The notes under the pieces: generated by a model
The model's database searches: none
What the model was told of the DNA's origin: nothing
The model's input: only the letters and a program-made list of their open reading frames with translations
Part shown: positions 24,722 to 36,480 of the stretch, one piece after another
Layout of the letters: each line of letters begins with the position of its first letter
Position numbering within the stretch: position 1 is the first letter of the stretch
Origin: Phoronis australis
Taxonomy: Eukaryota; Phoronida; Phoronidae
NCBI GenBank assembly: GCA_002633005.1
Contig: NMRA01000220.1
Location: 575,337-639,336, forward strand
Length of the DNA stretch: 64,000 bases
Direction of reading: 5' to 3'
Translations under genes and position numbers: made by a program

Positions 24722-25006
24722 ATTTACGCCAAGACGTCGAACCAGTACGGCACCCTCTCCATGTTTTGTGTCCCCGCCAGGTGTCACACCAAGTCTGTAG
24801 TACACTCTCCTAACACCACTGTGCTCGTCGCGTGCTCTGAACACCAGTTTCATTTTGTGCAGTTCGTGTGAATCGTGTACGAATACTCGAATGTGTCCAT
24901 CTTTAATAAGCCACATATCCCACAATTCCGGTGGGGAAGAGTCGATGTTCACTACTCGCTGGTCAACAAGCCGGTTTCCCATTATGTCCTCTGCTTGAAT
25001 CCATAC
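24722..25006 (-). CDS. Exon 11: FN3-like repeat with a SGVRRVYYRLG core
   Basis: A 285-bp phase 0-0 exon reads VWIQAEDIMGNRLVDQRVVN, IDSSPPELWDMWLIKDG and RDEHSGVRRVYYRLGVTPGG. The 'D..PP' linker and the 'SG...YYRLG' core are the hallmarks of the repeat that fills the rest of the protein. Acceptor GATTTAG, donor GTAAGC. Confidence 0.82.
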
Positions 25007-25309
25007 CTAAATCACCAAGTAAATAGAAATGCAATCGACCGTCAGTCATATAAGGCCCTTCGTGTTCCATCTAAAAGAATACATATTCTTGTAAAGAGAT
25101 ACTAACTGAAAACACGGTTGTACTTTCTGTTGGACAAATTGGTATTAACTCGCTCATACTCTGTATACAATTTCCAGGAGAATGTTTTACTACACCGGAA
25201 ACAAGTGTACAGAGCATGCGCGCACCTAGCCTTAAATGGAAGGACTAGAATTATTGGGAATGTTGACCTTTTACTAAAACTCACCGGATTCTTTCTGAGC
25301 TATGAGTTT

Positions 25310-25440
25310 TGCATTCGCTGAATTTTGGTAGTTCCTGAACTTTTGTCTCATTTTTTACATTTTTCCGGAGCTTTTGTTTCGCTGAAGCCGACGTTTTTTG
25401 CCTACTTTGCCCTCGAGTTCCCCTGGGTGCACACACGGTG
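25310..25440 (+). repeat. Dispersed repeat fragment, pair with 61055-61185
   Basis: TTTTGTCTC, TTTGTTTCGCTGA, TTTTTTGCCTACTTTGCC and CCCTGGGTGCACACACGGTG here line up, in order, with TTTTGTCTCG, TTGTTTCTCTGA, TTTTTGTCCACTTCGCC and CCCTGGGTGCACGCACGGTG at 61076-61181. The family is not recognised and no coding frame is shared. Confidence 0.5.
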
Positions 25441-25615
25441 AGAGCATCAGGGAGTGTGTAGCAAGCTGGCCAACAGAAAGTGCTTTGAATAAGTTAAGGA
25501 AGGGCTGCCAACGAACTACATAGTAAAAACCTCTGCAAGGCATAAGGCAAAGCTTTAGTTTCTGCATTTCAATAGCCAATAAAGCAGGCAACTGTGATTA
25601 TAGAGATTAATTCAC

Positions 25616-25779
25616 CTTGAACGTGTCTCCATCTTTCGGCGTGATAACGGTGGCATTGAGACGAAGTCTTTCATCCAGCCAAGTTGAGATGCTACTCCGG
25701 ATATTGGGTTCCAACGTTGTTGTGTTTCGCGTTCGCAATGGAGTCAGATTTTCTATGTCATACTTGAATGAAACTATTC
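25616..25779 (-). CDS. Exon 10: extracellular segment
   Basis: A 164-bp exon reads IVSFKYDIENLTPLRTRN, then SSISTWLDERLRLNATV and ends KDGDTFK. It joins exon 11 to give DTFKVWIQAEDIMGN, a typical beta-strand pair of an Ig-like or FN3-like fold. Acceptor CCTTGCAG, donor GTGAAT. Confidence 0.78.
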
Positions 25780-27166
25780 CTGCAAGGTACAAAACAAACA
25801 AGTAGTCATTTTCACGACTGAATAAGGCTCTTGTATATTGGGGTTTATTTCGAACTCCTTCGCGGTCTTCAAATACATTTATGAGCAGCCAGAGGTGCAT
25901 GTCAACCGTTTAAATAGATGATCCCCATCAGCATCCTTGCGAGTAATTAGAGTAAAAATTAATGTAAGCATGTTACTGATGGATCTGGAGAATCACGAAA
26001 GATCACGTCAAGTAGCGCCCTTGGATTCCAGCCTTCACACGGTCACCAGAAGGCAGATTTGCAGCCTGTAGTGAAGGCGGTAAACAAGAACGAAGTTCAA
26101 ACGAACATCTGAGGAGCAGTCACAAATATTTTATTCTGAATTCGTGATTCCGCTGTCTAACCTGATTGAGTGCGCATTAACTGAAGGCTTTAACTCCAAG
26201 ACCGTGGAAAAAACTAAGCTTAATCTTGGCCCGTTTCTATTCAGGAGCACCAGATATACGGAATCGACTTAATTATGTTACAGTAAACACTTGAGGCATA
26301 ATGACATACAAAACAAGCCATATATTATATGGATTTTCAGAACGACTCCCTTTTCAGTGAAGCATTCGACGAACAATACAATCATTAGAAGACTGGGTAA
26401 TAACAGCAAATTCATGCCGTTGAATGATCTGAGAATACCCTCATGGAAGCAAGTATATGTAATAGTGCTGGTAGCCTTGCTAGTTTTTGTCGACAATCCT
26501 TTCCACCTCATGTCTTTCCGTCAAAACGGTCCCATTGAGTGCCTTTTCGGACATCTGGACAAACGTGATCTGGTTCTATCATATGTCTGGTGAATGGCTC
26601 AATGCAGTGTTTACGTGGTAAGGAAATCCTGCATCGAAAGTGGCAGCAGTAGACAAACACAATTTCTCCAGTTCTCATTCAAGATATTTAATTTTCAAGT
26701 ATTGAAACAAAATCTTGATTGAACGATATTGGACTAGGGGACCAAACATTGTTCTTTAAAAAAACGGCATCCTTTGTTGAAGCTATTCCTCAAATAAGAA
26801 TCGTTGTGACTTACCTCTGAATTTGTTGTAATTATCACGCGGAAAGTTAATATATAGCTCAATAACCGAATCAGGGTTTTTTAGACTCAAAAATCTTCTT
26901 TAGGAAGGTGGTGTCATTAAGTACGTCGTTTGTAATACATGACGATATCTTGCGAAGTCTTGCGTTTTCGCTAGGTTTTTGTGTCTAAGGAATGCACGCC
27001 TGGACTAGGGAGAAACACAGATTTTTTTTCGAAAATTGTGTCAAGTGAAAGTTTCCGAAACAAAGTGAAATGTTGAAACATTATATGGCTTTGTAAAAAA
27101 TTCACCCTCAGGTCTATTCACTTCGCCTCCAAGAACATTCGCAGTCCCAAATGAAAAACCGCATAC
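25780..27166. other. Intron 9-10, no feature seen
   Basis: Intron with no recognised repeat. Overlapping frames on both strands at 26280-26590 have no domain signature and I leave them out. Confidence 0.3.
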
Positions 27167-27311
27167 CGTGAACGTTGTCTGTCCCAGCACGTGACAAACG
27201 TCCTGTCACCTGATCGTAATTGTCATCATAGAGCGTCGGATCAGCTTCGACTGGTCTCAAGGGGGCGTGCTGTCGATGGTAGTCGTTGTAAAAATAGTCT
27301 TTCCATGACAG
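27167..27311 (-). CDS. Exon 9: short extracellular segment
   Basis: A 145-bp exon reads LSWKDYFYNDYHRQHAPLR and ends GTDNVH. It starts on a codon boundary and ends in phase 1, and both agree with its neighbours. Acceptor AATTTCAG, donor GTATGC. No domain is recognised on its own. The adjacent intron holds the inverted-repeat element at 27401-28360. Confidence 0.72.
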
Positions 27312-27400
27312 CTGAAATTGTAAAACAATAATAAAAACGTCTTTATGACAACAGAGAAATGGCAACATCAAGAGAATTCAATAATTGTACTTCTTATTTC

Positions 27401-28360
27401 AGTGGCGGATCTAGGATATCACAAGGGAGAGCAACATCTTGTCTGTAAACATTTGTTCAAAGAACGATTGTAGATGCGCCAAATGGAGGGAGGTCGGGAG
27501 GGGGAAAACCTGGAAATTTTTCGATTTTTCCTCTAAAAATCAAGCATTTCCTTTATTCCCGAAGTATAATCTGAGAAAAAAAGGCAAAAAATGGAGAAAG
27601 TGTCACACAGGAAAAACTACGAGTTTCACAGACTCGAACTCACGGCCTGGCGGATAGGGCGCGCACGCTTTACCACTACACAACCACGATTTCACTCCTT
27701 ATTTGATCCTAGGAGACCTACTTGTTTATAGTCCACAGCGTTTGCGCGCGAAACTTCCATCTTTTTGTAATGTTCATTACATGTTTTATATTTTGTGATA
27801 TCAGCTCGTAACAAATTTGATGTATTTAAAATAGTCTTAAATTGCCCAAAAGACCAAATCCGTTTTTTGTGTTTGCAATGATGACGCGATTGCTTTGGAA
27901 ATCGGTTAGACAAAGAGAGAATTATGAGTTTCTGAGTGATTCACTAAGGGTTCGATTAAAACTGACATCTTACCAGCAGCTTCTGTTTTTTCATCATCAC
28001 TCGGATTCCATTTTCTTTAAAAAATGAAGTAATTTTCTTCATAGCACAGTGCAGCAGACGACGGAAACGGAGTCGTAGTGCCTTGCGCCACTGCTGGTCG
28101 CCTGGGATATCGCGGAGAAGCCTATACTTAGGCATAGTTCCGTTACGATTGCGCCGTGTTCCGAATTTGACACTTGATTTTGGATCTGAGCCCCCCAAAC
28201 ACTAAAACTGCACACATTTAAATATTGTTTCAGCCGTGTAATTTTAATTATCTGTCGGAAGTTAATTAATAAACTCAACATTTCCCGACGTTCTTGTTTT
28301 ATTTTTTTGCGGCAACCAAGGGGGGGGGCTGGCCCCCTGCTCCCCCCTAAATCCGCCGAT
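27401..28360. mobile_element. Non-coding element with GGCGGATYTAGG inverted ends
   Basis: The left end AGTGGCGGATCTAGGATATC and the right end CCCCCTAAATCCGCCGAT are imperfect inverted repeats, about 950 bp apart. Inside, on the minus strand, are tRNA-type A and B boxes (27666-27680 and 27631-27641). No transposase frame is present, so it is non-autonomous or composite. Confidence 0.5.
27626..27690 (-). repeat. tRNA-like SINE head or tRNA pseudogene
   Basis: The minus strand reads TGTAGTGGTAAAGCG (A box) and about 35 bases on GAGTTCGAGTC (B box). The T and acceptor stems do not pair well, so this is a tRNA-derived internal promoter rather than a working tRNA gene. Confidence 0.4.
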
Positions 28361-28463
28361 GTATTTTAACTAGATTAGTAAACCTGAATCACTCGTGCTT
28401 CTAGATGTGACTGAAAATCGTGTATGATATTACTGTAAAATATCAGGATTGACCAATACTTAC

Positions 28464-29070
28464 TTCTATGGCTCCCAGGTGTGTCTGCCAAAGGTAACCA
28501 GAGACTTCAGTGGCCGATGAAAAATAAAATTTCTTCGTGGTATCAATAAGTAGCTTTGAACTCGCATCGTACAGAACGTAAGATCTGGCCTCTCGTACAT
28601 TTAGAGCTACGTCCACAACTGTCAGAACAATTGCGAAGAATTGAGGCTCACTGGTCAAGTTGAAACGCACAGTCGTATTTGAAGGACCCAAGGTGATGGG
28701 TCCAAATCTGACCGGTGTAAACACCATGCCGACAGAAGAAGACGATCGCTCTGTTATATCATAGACGTTGAGGACAAATTCCTTCAGTCCAGATGGATTT
28801 GTACCGAAATCATTCCAACCTGAAAAGTCTAAGTTGATCGTTCCGGTTTTGCGTATTCTGTCTCCAAACGTCATATATTCCGTAAATGAATTACACTTGT
28901 TCGCGCCACTTTCACGTGAGCAGTGAGTGGGCTTAGTGAAATCCATCCGCATACACACAGTCTTTGCACGTGGAACGTCCCTGTTCTTTTGCGTTTTGTA
29001 AAAATTATTGGTATTTGGGTCACCATAATGGGTATATCCACCGGCAACAACTTTGAATTCTGCACATAAC
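28464..29070 (-). CDS. Exon 8: extracellular segment with FN3-like features
   Basis: A 607-bp exon begins CAEFKVVAGGYTHYG and continues through VCMRMDFTKPTHC, DFSGWNDFGTNPSGLKEFVL and LYDASSKLLIDTT. The 'SGWNDFG..PSGLKEF' string matches the W.GF.D..S.I..Y core of the repeats further on. Acceptor TTTCCGTAG, donor GTAAGT, ending on a codon boundary that matches exon 9. Confidence 0.8.
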
Positions 29071-30804
29071 CTACGGAAACAAAATTATTTTAGCACCACC
29101 AATTATTCATTAGGTTCATCTGAATGTAGTTATTTGACTTCCAAGTAGATCTCGAGGGGGAGGGGTTGTAAAAAATGATTAGCTACCCGGTTGGGTTAGA
29201 GTTCAACGCAGCGTTACTTAGGGTATGCTGAAACTACGAACTCCTACAGGCAATTGGAATAAATCATAACGAAATCAATCCGAACACAATTCCCTATGGA
29301 TTTCACAGAAAATAAACTGTGACCGATTTCAGTTGGTCACGGATTGAAAAGGTAAAAACAAATTTATCGACTCCTTAGTCAAGTCAACGCCATCAACTGA
29401 ATGTGTATGGAAGCCACTGAAATAGCATTTCGTTCACAAAACAAAACTTGCAACTCGCTCAGGAATTACGAAATTCCCGAATAGATGAGCTGGTTACTTG
29501 GGGTGGTTTATCACGGCGTTGAAGCCTCTCATTGGAGCAAGCATTTAAGTTCATTTAATCTATGACTTCGACATGTACATGTATGATTAGGAACGATAAC
29601 CCACCGCATCAAAATAAAACGAATGGTTTTACATCAAATCACGAACTAAAACAATTGTTTCTAAAGATGGCCTTCCCTGTGCTATCATTTGGAAAATTAT
29701 CTAGCGTGTTTCTATAATACTCCAAATTACGATACGACTTCGATGCATTCAAGACTCGTAATTTATACAACACTAGAAGGGGCAAGAACCGTTCCAAGTG
29801 TTCACAGCAAGCAGTGAATGGAAACTTTTTGAACTTCCAATACGACGTTACGCAATTCCCTTCCGAAATAATTATAAATCCCATTCTGCCATGTTATACA
29901 TTATTTACTATTTGCATTGTACAATGATATTTTAGTATTGATCAAAGTGGATATAAGTTTAAAATTGTGACATTGTCTCGGTTTCATGCCCGTTCCTCTT
30001 TAATCGCATGATGGACAATCTAAATATTTATTTTATTATTCTTCTCATAATTTCAATGTGTACCTTTACCATTGGAATGTGCACTTGTCATGCGTTATCA
30101 AATAAAGTATAAACTCAAATCAAATTAAATTCACAGTTCTGCAACATACCGATAAATTTGTCAAATAACCTTCTTCGAATGTTTGAACAAGGAGAGGGAG
30201 GCAAGTCCAGTGATAGCAATTCTAATTGTACCAACACCTGTATGGAAGTGTCTGTCCTTATAACGAACAATAAACCCTATCGCTACATGAGCGTACATGC
30301 GCATGTATAAATGAGTGATGTGACAAATTCCTGACAATCGATGAACAATCAACATAAACCAATGACAATAAATGTGGCATCAATTAGCACCTACCTACAT
30401 GTACCTGCACTCAAGACATTTTTACAGGTTCAGTATAGTCGCTTCCCATTGTCCGACACGATATTCATTTGTTTCAAGAAAGTGGAGATACACAAAGACT
30501 CTTTCATGTCCATCGGGAAACAATATACTATCTCATGTTCCAATGCTTACGGCAGTATTAAGCAGTGTGCAACTAACAGGAGCAGTGCGGATAAACCATT
30601 TCTATATTTTTACCTTATTTCCACGTACACACCAGAGTGCAGATTTGAACGTCTAGGGTAGGAAGATGCCACCCGGAACATCTCGGGTATTTTTTTGCTG
30701 CCGACTTTGCAGAATGATGCGATCACTCAATCTCCCATTCAAAAGTCACACGACTTGCCGTATGACTCAAGTCTACACGCACACACACGCACACGCGCAC
30801 GCGC

Positions 30805-30842
<38 letters not shown>

Positions 30843-31219
30843 AACGTTTACCCTTCGAGGGAAAATTTGAGGCAGCGAAAATACCCGAGGTAATAACCAC
30901 AAATGTTCGTGAGGTCAAAACATGACATATGGAGTTGACTAACTATTACCCTGTACTTATCATACGCAATCCAGCACGAACGCAATCGCCCAAGACCATG
31001 TATTTTAGGATTTTTGGTTTCAATGCACTGACAAGACAATAGGTGCGTCTAGAACTACATTCAACGAAAGTCACATATCAACATTTCTTTGGATCATAAG
31101 ATCCTGACCGTCTCACTGTGGACACTGATTGAGTGGGAAGTAGGCCTCTCATGGGGGCTCGTTGGCGTTTTGCTCCGAATAGGAAAACACGAAATGGACT
31201 TAATATGCAAAGGTCTTAC
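29071..31219. other. Intron 7-8 with a CA microsatellite
   Basis: The only clear structure is (CA)n/(CG)n at 30775-30838. The His-Thr and Arg-Ala frames over it are repeat artefacts. Confidence 0.4.
30775..30838. repeat. (CA)n microsatellite with CG interruptions
   Basis: ACACGCACACACACGCACAC followed by a pure ACAC run to 30838. Alternating purine-pyrimidine. Confidence 0.9.
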
Positions 31220-31430
31220 TTGTCTCCGTCACTAAATGATGTGTAAGAAAAGTCGTGATCGATGTCGCACTTGATCTGATCTGTGGGTTGTCCAGTTCCG
31301 TCCCCGTATGGTCCTTTTGGTTCACATGTCCCGTCACCCGGCATAGTGTATGTGATGATGTCTACATCTGCACCTGCAATGTTTCTAGCTTTGACTTTAA
31401 GGAATAAACCATAACTGATGGGCAACAATA
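31220..31430 (-). CDS. Exon 7: FN3-like segment
   Basis: The exon encodes LLPISYGLFLKVKARNIAG, which resembles the G strand of an FN3-like unit (Y.L.VKA.N.AG), then CEPKGPYGDGTGQP and a Cys-containing stretch ending DFSYTSFSDGD. Acceptor CTCTAAG, donor GTAAGA. The two bases left over combine with exon 8 into Lys. Confidence 0.75.
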
Positions 31431-32596
31431 CTTAGAGGAAGTTGGGAATTTGGATGTCATGGTGAATACTGAGGACCTCCAATTCCGCTACACGTGAATT
31501 ATGGACAAGTCCTGTAGCAGATGAGCAGCACATGTACACCAAAGGTTCAAAATACCCTTTGCTACACTGTGCGTGTATGTGTGGGCGTTCCGTGGAGACG
31601 CTATTCGCGCCCATCTTTGAAGCACATTTCAAATCGTTTGCCATTTCAACCGTGTTACTAAAGCGACATTCTGTCCGTGTAATGTTGCATATCAGGTTAC
31701 ATGACGTGAGCAACAGCTATTCCTAAATGTCACAGGCTTATCCACTGTAAACATTCGAACCAACGCGATCTATACCATCAAAACCATAGCAAATGTTAAG
31801 CGATATTAAGCGCACGTGTGTGAAGTGAATTTGCCGCGTTTTCAAATGCTCGAAAACGTCGATTAACGAGCAACGAGCGCCTTTGCAAGAACTTCCAAAC
31901 AGCGCAAGTCAAGAACTTTCTCGCCTTTATTCCATACCAGCCTTTGTTAATATTACATTGTGACTGTTCAGTGATTCCTCGTTACACTATTTCCAACCAC
32001 GTCCCAATTGTTCGAATTTCAGTAACTGCATTGATGTTATTGCTTTCGTTTGCATCACGTAATATCCAACTGACTTTGTTTACAAAAGTTATTTACGAAC
32101 CCTATTCTCGCCTGCTGTCATTGCGAACTCAGTTACTTTAGTTGACATGACATGCATACGTACATGTCAACCAATACGGGAATTACATGTACATGTACGT
32201 ATTTACTGCGTATTTTTGCCGTCTCATTAGTGCTACGGAGTAGCATCGAAATGATGCGTATTTTTTGGTAATTGAGTACTTTTTGCCGATATTTAAACTA
32301 AAGTATTCAAACCTTCGCTTTGGCTTTTACTGCATATCTCTTTGTCAAAATAATCTCATATCACGAGCCTTGCTAAAAATGGCCAAAGGAGTTACCAAGG
32401 TGTACATGTACAACAGTTACCCACAACCATTACATAACTGTAGACATAAGAGCCTCTAATAGGTAAGTATACATGCAATGCATTTTAACACTATACCATA
32501 TTTTGATTCATTGTCGTCAGTGCTATAACTTGCCATGATTTTTTACAAAAACTGCTATGGTTAGAGCAAAAATGGTAGACATCTTTGTGCATATAC

Positions 32597-32940
32597 ATGA
32601 ACGAACGATATTTCCCCATATTCAATTCTTGGTTCACTAATTGACGCAGCTTTACTGACGCCAGCGTAAGCTCTCATACCTGCGGGTTTCTTGAACATTT
32701 TCACAGAACTCTTTGTAATTCCGTACTTGAAGTCTCTGACATACGGCAAATTGGTGTATGGTGGGTGCTGGAAGTTTGCCTCTAAGTCTAATTGGAGTTT
32801 CTTGGGAACAAATTTAACCCACTCGTCCCCCTCGGTGTAACATCTGGTGGATCCTGGCACAGTCGGCTGACTTTGTCGCCGTTCACCACTCGGGCTCTTC
32901 ACGGTAAACTTGCACAAGTCCAACTCAGGTATTATTGTCA
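32597..32940 (-). CDS. Exon 6: linker and start of the FN3-like region
   Basis: The open frame starts TIIPELDLCKFTV and ends near RIEYGEISF. The acceptor TGATTGCAG is itself the edge unit of the 31-bp minisatellite that follows at 32941. The 3' boundary is uncertain. A GTATAT donor after 32597 leaves phase 0, while exon 7 needs one leftover base. A weak GTCTAC donor after 32581 would fit the phase, or a small exon has been missed between 31431 and 32596. Confidence 0.6.
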
Positions 32941-33665
32941 CTGCAATCAGATATTGTATTAAACCAGGTTACTGCAGTCACATATTGTATTAAATCAGTT
33001 TACTAGAATCACATATTGTATTAAATCAGCTTACTGCAATCACATATTGTATTAAATCAGCTTACTGTAATCACATATTGTATTAAACCAGCTTACTAGA
33101 ATCACATATTGTATTAAATCAGTTACTGCAATCACATATTGTATTAAATCAGCTTACTGTAATCACATATTGTATTAAACCAGCTTACTAGAATCACATA
33201 TTGTATTAAATCAGCTTACTGTAATCACATATTGTATTAAACCAGCTTACTAGAATCACATATTGTATTAAATCAGTTACTGCAATCACATATTGTATTA
33301 AATCAGTTACTGCAATCACATATTGTATTAAATCAACTCACTACAATCATACCCAGATCTAATGCCTCTACCCAGATCTAATGCCTCTTACCCAGATCTA
33401 ATGCCTCTACCCAGATCTAATGCCTCTTGGCGCTTTCTGGGTGATGTATATTCATTGTATTCTGAAGATTTCGTAATAAACATTAAAAAAAGATCATACA
33501 GTGTATTTGATCAGCTTACTACAATCACATATTGTATTAAATAAGCTTACTAAAATCACATAGTGTATTTGATCAGCTTACTGCAATCACGTATTGTATT
33601 AAATCAGCTTACCACATTCACATATTGTATTAAATCAGCTTACTAAATCACTTATTGTAGTAAAT
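32941..33665. repeat. 31-bp minisatellite, about 18 units, abutting exon 6 acceptor
   Basis: The unit CTGCAATCACATATTGTATT, AAATCAGCTTA repeats about 13 times from 32941 to 33340 and, after an inserted LINE tail, about 5 more times from 33515 to 33665. Units alternate between CTGCA, CTGTA and CTAGA starts, suggesting a three-unit higher-order repeat. On the gene's strand nearly every unit ends TGATTGCAG, TGATTACAG or TGATTCTAG, that is, an acceptor-like AG. The first unit is the exon 6 acceptor itself. Confidence 0.85.
33351..33495 (+). mobile_element. LINE 3' tail with amplified hairpin arm
   Basis: ACCCAGATCTAATGCCTCT is repeated four times (33351-33428), followed by TTGGCGCTTTCTGGGT and GTGTATTC-like 3' UTR ending ATAAACATTAAAAAAA. 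The last CCCAGA pairs with TCTGGG. The same order (CCCAGAT.TAATGC, stem, TGTATTCT, AATAAA-like) occurs at 40695-40785 downstream of a LINE ORF end. Confidence 0.55.
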
Positions 33666-35148
33666 ACATGTAACCTTACTGCTAACGCCTTCAACTACGA
33701 TAATTGAACATTAGGCTCATAAGGTGAACTTTTGAGGACATAACTAACAGGTGGCAAATTAGCTGTTATCAAAACAGGACAGTTGCTCTGTTTTCCAACA
33801 ATGTTCTGAAATAGCCAACTAGAGCATCGTAAATCGACGATTCACATTGATATATCATAAGAAACTTAACTGCACCTACATGTACTAGTTTGGTACTAGG
33901 ATCCAATAAACACGGGGAAACAACAGTGCGAAGCTAAAATTATTGTAAACTGGCATGTGGTGCCCCATTTGACAACGGTCGTTCACAGCTGTCGCATGGA
34001 TCTGCCACTGGGAATGGAGACATTCGCTTTAAATACTGTATTAGGATTGCAATAATCGACGTGTCGTAAAAACCTTGACTTGATAACTTACACGCTGTCT
34101 TTTTAAACAAGTTCACCAATAAATCGATTGTCGAAGGGCGGTGCAAAATATGTACTCATATCGAAGACAAGAACACTATGCGCACAATTTGTGTCTTTAC
34201 AGGAGGCGCACGAGACCACCACGTCAATACACTCCCGTAAAAATATTTTTTGACAAATTATCCTGTTTTGAACTTAGAGGCATATAGTGTAATTGAAAAT
34301 ATTCCGTGTTTCTGACATTTGTGAACTGAAATTAAGTGCGCACTTCTCAAGTAACTAACGAACAAGGTCAATATTAATACCTTGAAACAACAGTGCAATC
34401 GCCACAATTTGGTCCCTAATCAAAATGAAAATTCTTCAAATGGCATTGCAAACTAGGTAAAACGTGGTAAAAACCGTCATTGCCGTGTAATCAGAATCAG
34501 AATCTACTAACACCTAAAGTAGAAAGATCTGTCAAAATTTATTAGTGCTGCAGTCGTCAGGGTCGCAACTTATTAGCAGATTATGTTGAGGATAGGGGAA
34601 TTTTGCAGCAGTCGACACCACAGAGAACTTTTCTACCTTCTCCCTAAAAGAAGTTTCGTGAATTTTTAAAAATGTGGGAATTCTATATAAAGTAACTGCC
34701 ACCAGGAGACTTAACGGTCGTTTGAACCGCAGCAAATTGTCGGGTGTGGTTTTCAATTGAAAAGAATATGAATGTGTATATGTCACTTGCTTTCCTAGTA
34801 CTGAGTGCGCCTGGCGACAGACATAAGAAGTAAATACGATTCTATTGTATGTATACGTGAGCACGTGAAAACATTAAGATTTCATGTAAACGTTGTCCTC
34901 AACGAACTCAAGGTTTTGTCACCGTACTAGGCTATCGCTAATGGCCGCCTACACACGCTGTTATATACGTGTTTATTGCAGTTGCCTAACCCTAAAATTG
35001 CAGATTGGAAAATGGCGCCCGTACACACTTGTATTGGTGGCTCACTCGACCGGATGAGCTCGGTCATGTTTTTAAACCCTAAGCGTTTCGGTTAATATTT
35101 CAACAGCTACATATGCGAAATGTAGCTTTAAATTTTAACATAACGTAC
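33666..35148. other. Intron 5-6, remaining part; nothing seen
   Basis: AT-rich intron beyond the minisatellite. No repeat copy, RNA or coding-like frame was recognised. Confidence 0.3.
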
Positions 35149-35262
35149 GGTCGCAAACACCACTTCCAGTGTCCGAGAAGCCTGCTGCGCATGCACAAGT
35201 GCTTGGATATCCATTGCTGCATACTCCAGGGAAACAATGATGTCCAACCCAAGAACAGCGAG
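35149..35262 (-). CDS. Exon 5: EGF-like module
   Basis: A 114-bp phase 1-1 exon encodes RCSWVGHHC, GVCSNG, CACAAGFSDTGSGVC. The CxCxxGF core is typical of EGF-like domains. Acceptor CTTTTTTCAG, donor GTACGT. The joined codon with exon 4 reads Pro and the frame holds. Confidence 0.82.
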
Positions 35263-35989
35263 CTGAAAAAAGTTCCAAAATGAGACGATACATGCAATTT
35301 GTGTCAGGTTTAAAGAAAATTTTTCGTACTTGATAAAGACTAATCAAGCATAATGCGTAAGTAAGCAAATCAGGTCAAAAACAGGACGCTGAAACAAAAT
35401 TTACGAGTTCGGCATCTTAGTATTAAGCCAATTGTCTAAATAGTAACACACCTGTTGTGAACCGTCTACAAACGGAAATCTTCGGGGTACAGCAATTTCC
35501 ATTACACACTCAAAATAAGAGTTGGTCTGTCAACTGGATGACAGTCTGGTAGGCGTAGACATATTAATAATTTGATTTCTGGGGACTAATACCATCTATC
35601 GTATTTACCTATACTTACAAAATAAAATGAAAAAAGGAAAATTTTAAGAGGTGCAAAAACGATGCTCACCTAGCAAAAATCCAAAATTGTATTCATGAAA
35701 CTGTAAAAACTATCCAACCTGGTCTTCAGAGGGAAGTGAAGTTCCTAATACCTAACTACAGTAAGTCGAAACTCTGACCCGGAAGAAAGAAACAAGAAAA
35801 AAACATAAAGGTTTCTCCGTACAAAAAAATAGGTGGCAATTCTCTAGATTTATAAGCTTCACAAATTGACTGTCTCAGAATTACCGACGATAGACAAAAT
35901 TGGTCATTTTGAAAATTGGCAATGCGTGTGTTGCAAACAATTGAAACATGTATGTTCAGATAAATGATGTGAAGGTGCAATGTAATTTT

Positions 35990-36480
35990 TTATTTGTAAT
36001 AAAAATTATTACGGTTTTAAATCAACTTGACGTGTTTCGGTGTCATTTATTCAAACACCATCATTAGAAGAGAGAATATGGTTGCCACCTAGCTAGACCC
36101 AGCAACAGGTGATGGAACATAAAAAAACAGTTACATGGAGTGACAATAAACAAGACCAACAATGACAACCTGTGGTGTGCCAGTTGCCTATTGAGATTAT
36201 GCTTGCACCAACTGATTTGTAGAGCCTCACGAAATTTTAAGCTCCTTTGTTGCTTCTGTTTCGTCTATTATTGCAAATTCATTGAAAGAGCATTGCTGAT
36301 AACAAAGATTGGAGATCTGTAGATGAATATTTAAATGTGAACCTCAGTCAGAATTTAGATGTTCCCTGGTCCTGGTTTTTAAATGGCGAACAGTTTCGCC
36401 TAAAAACTGGAGCCACATCCAGCACAGATAAAGTTGTACACTACCCTGGACCGTAGACCCACAGGAATTTTGTCCTTAGG
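35990..36480 (+). repeat. Possible retroelement terminal fragment
   Basis: The string GACGTGTTTCGGTGTCATTT, then ATTCAAACACCATCATTAG, resembles the conserved end found in many Penelope-like and LINE-derived repeats (ACGTGTTTCGG...CATCA). No reverse-transcriptase frame is attached, so the assignment is weak. Confidence 0.3.

Noticed and set aside
26278-26593. Overlapping ORFs of about 80-100 codons on both strands
   Set aside because: No domain, no splice signals in phase with the lectin gene, and ordinary intronic composition.
30666-30925. ORFs with His-Thr or Ala-His repeats
   Set aside because: Translation of the CA microsatellite in different frames.
32941-33665. CRISPR-like regular repeat array
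   Set aside because: Units are contiguous 31-bp tandem repeats with no unique spacers, in an animal intron; it is a minisatellite.
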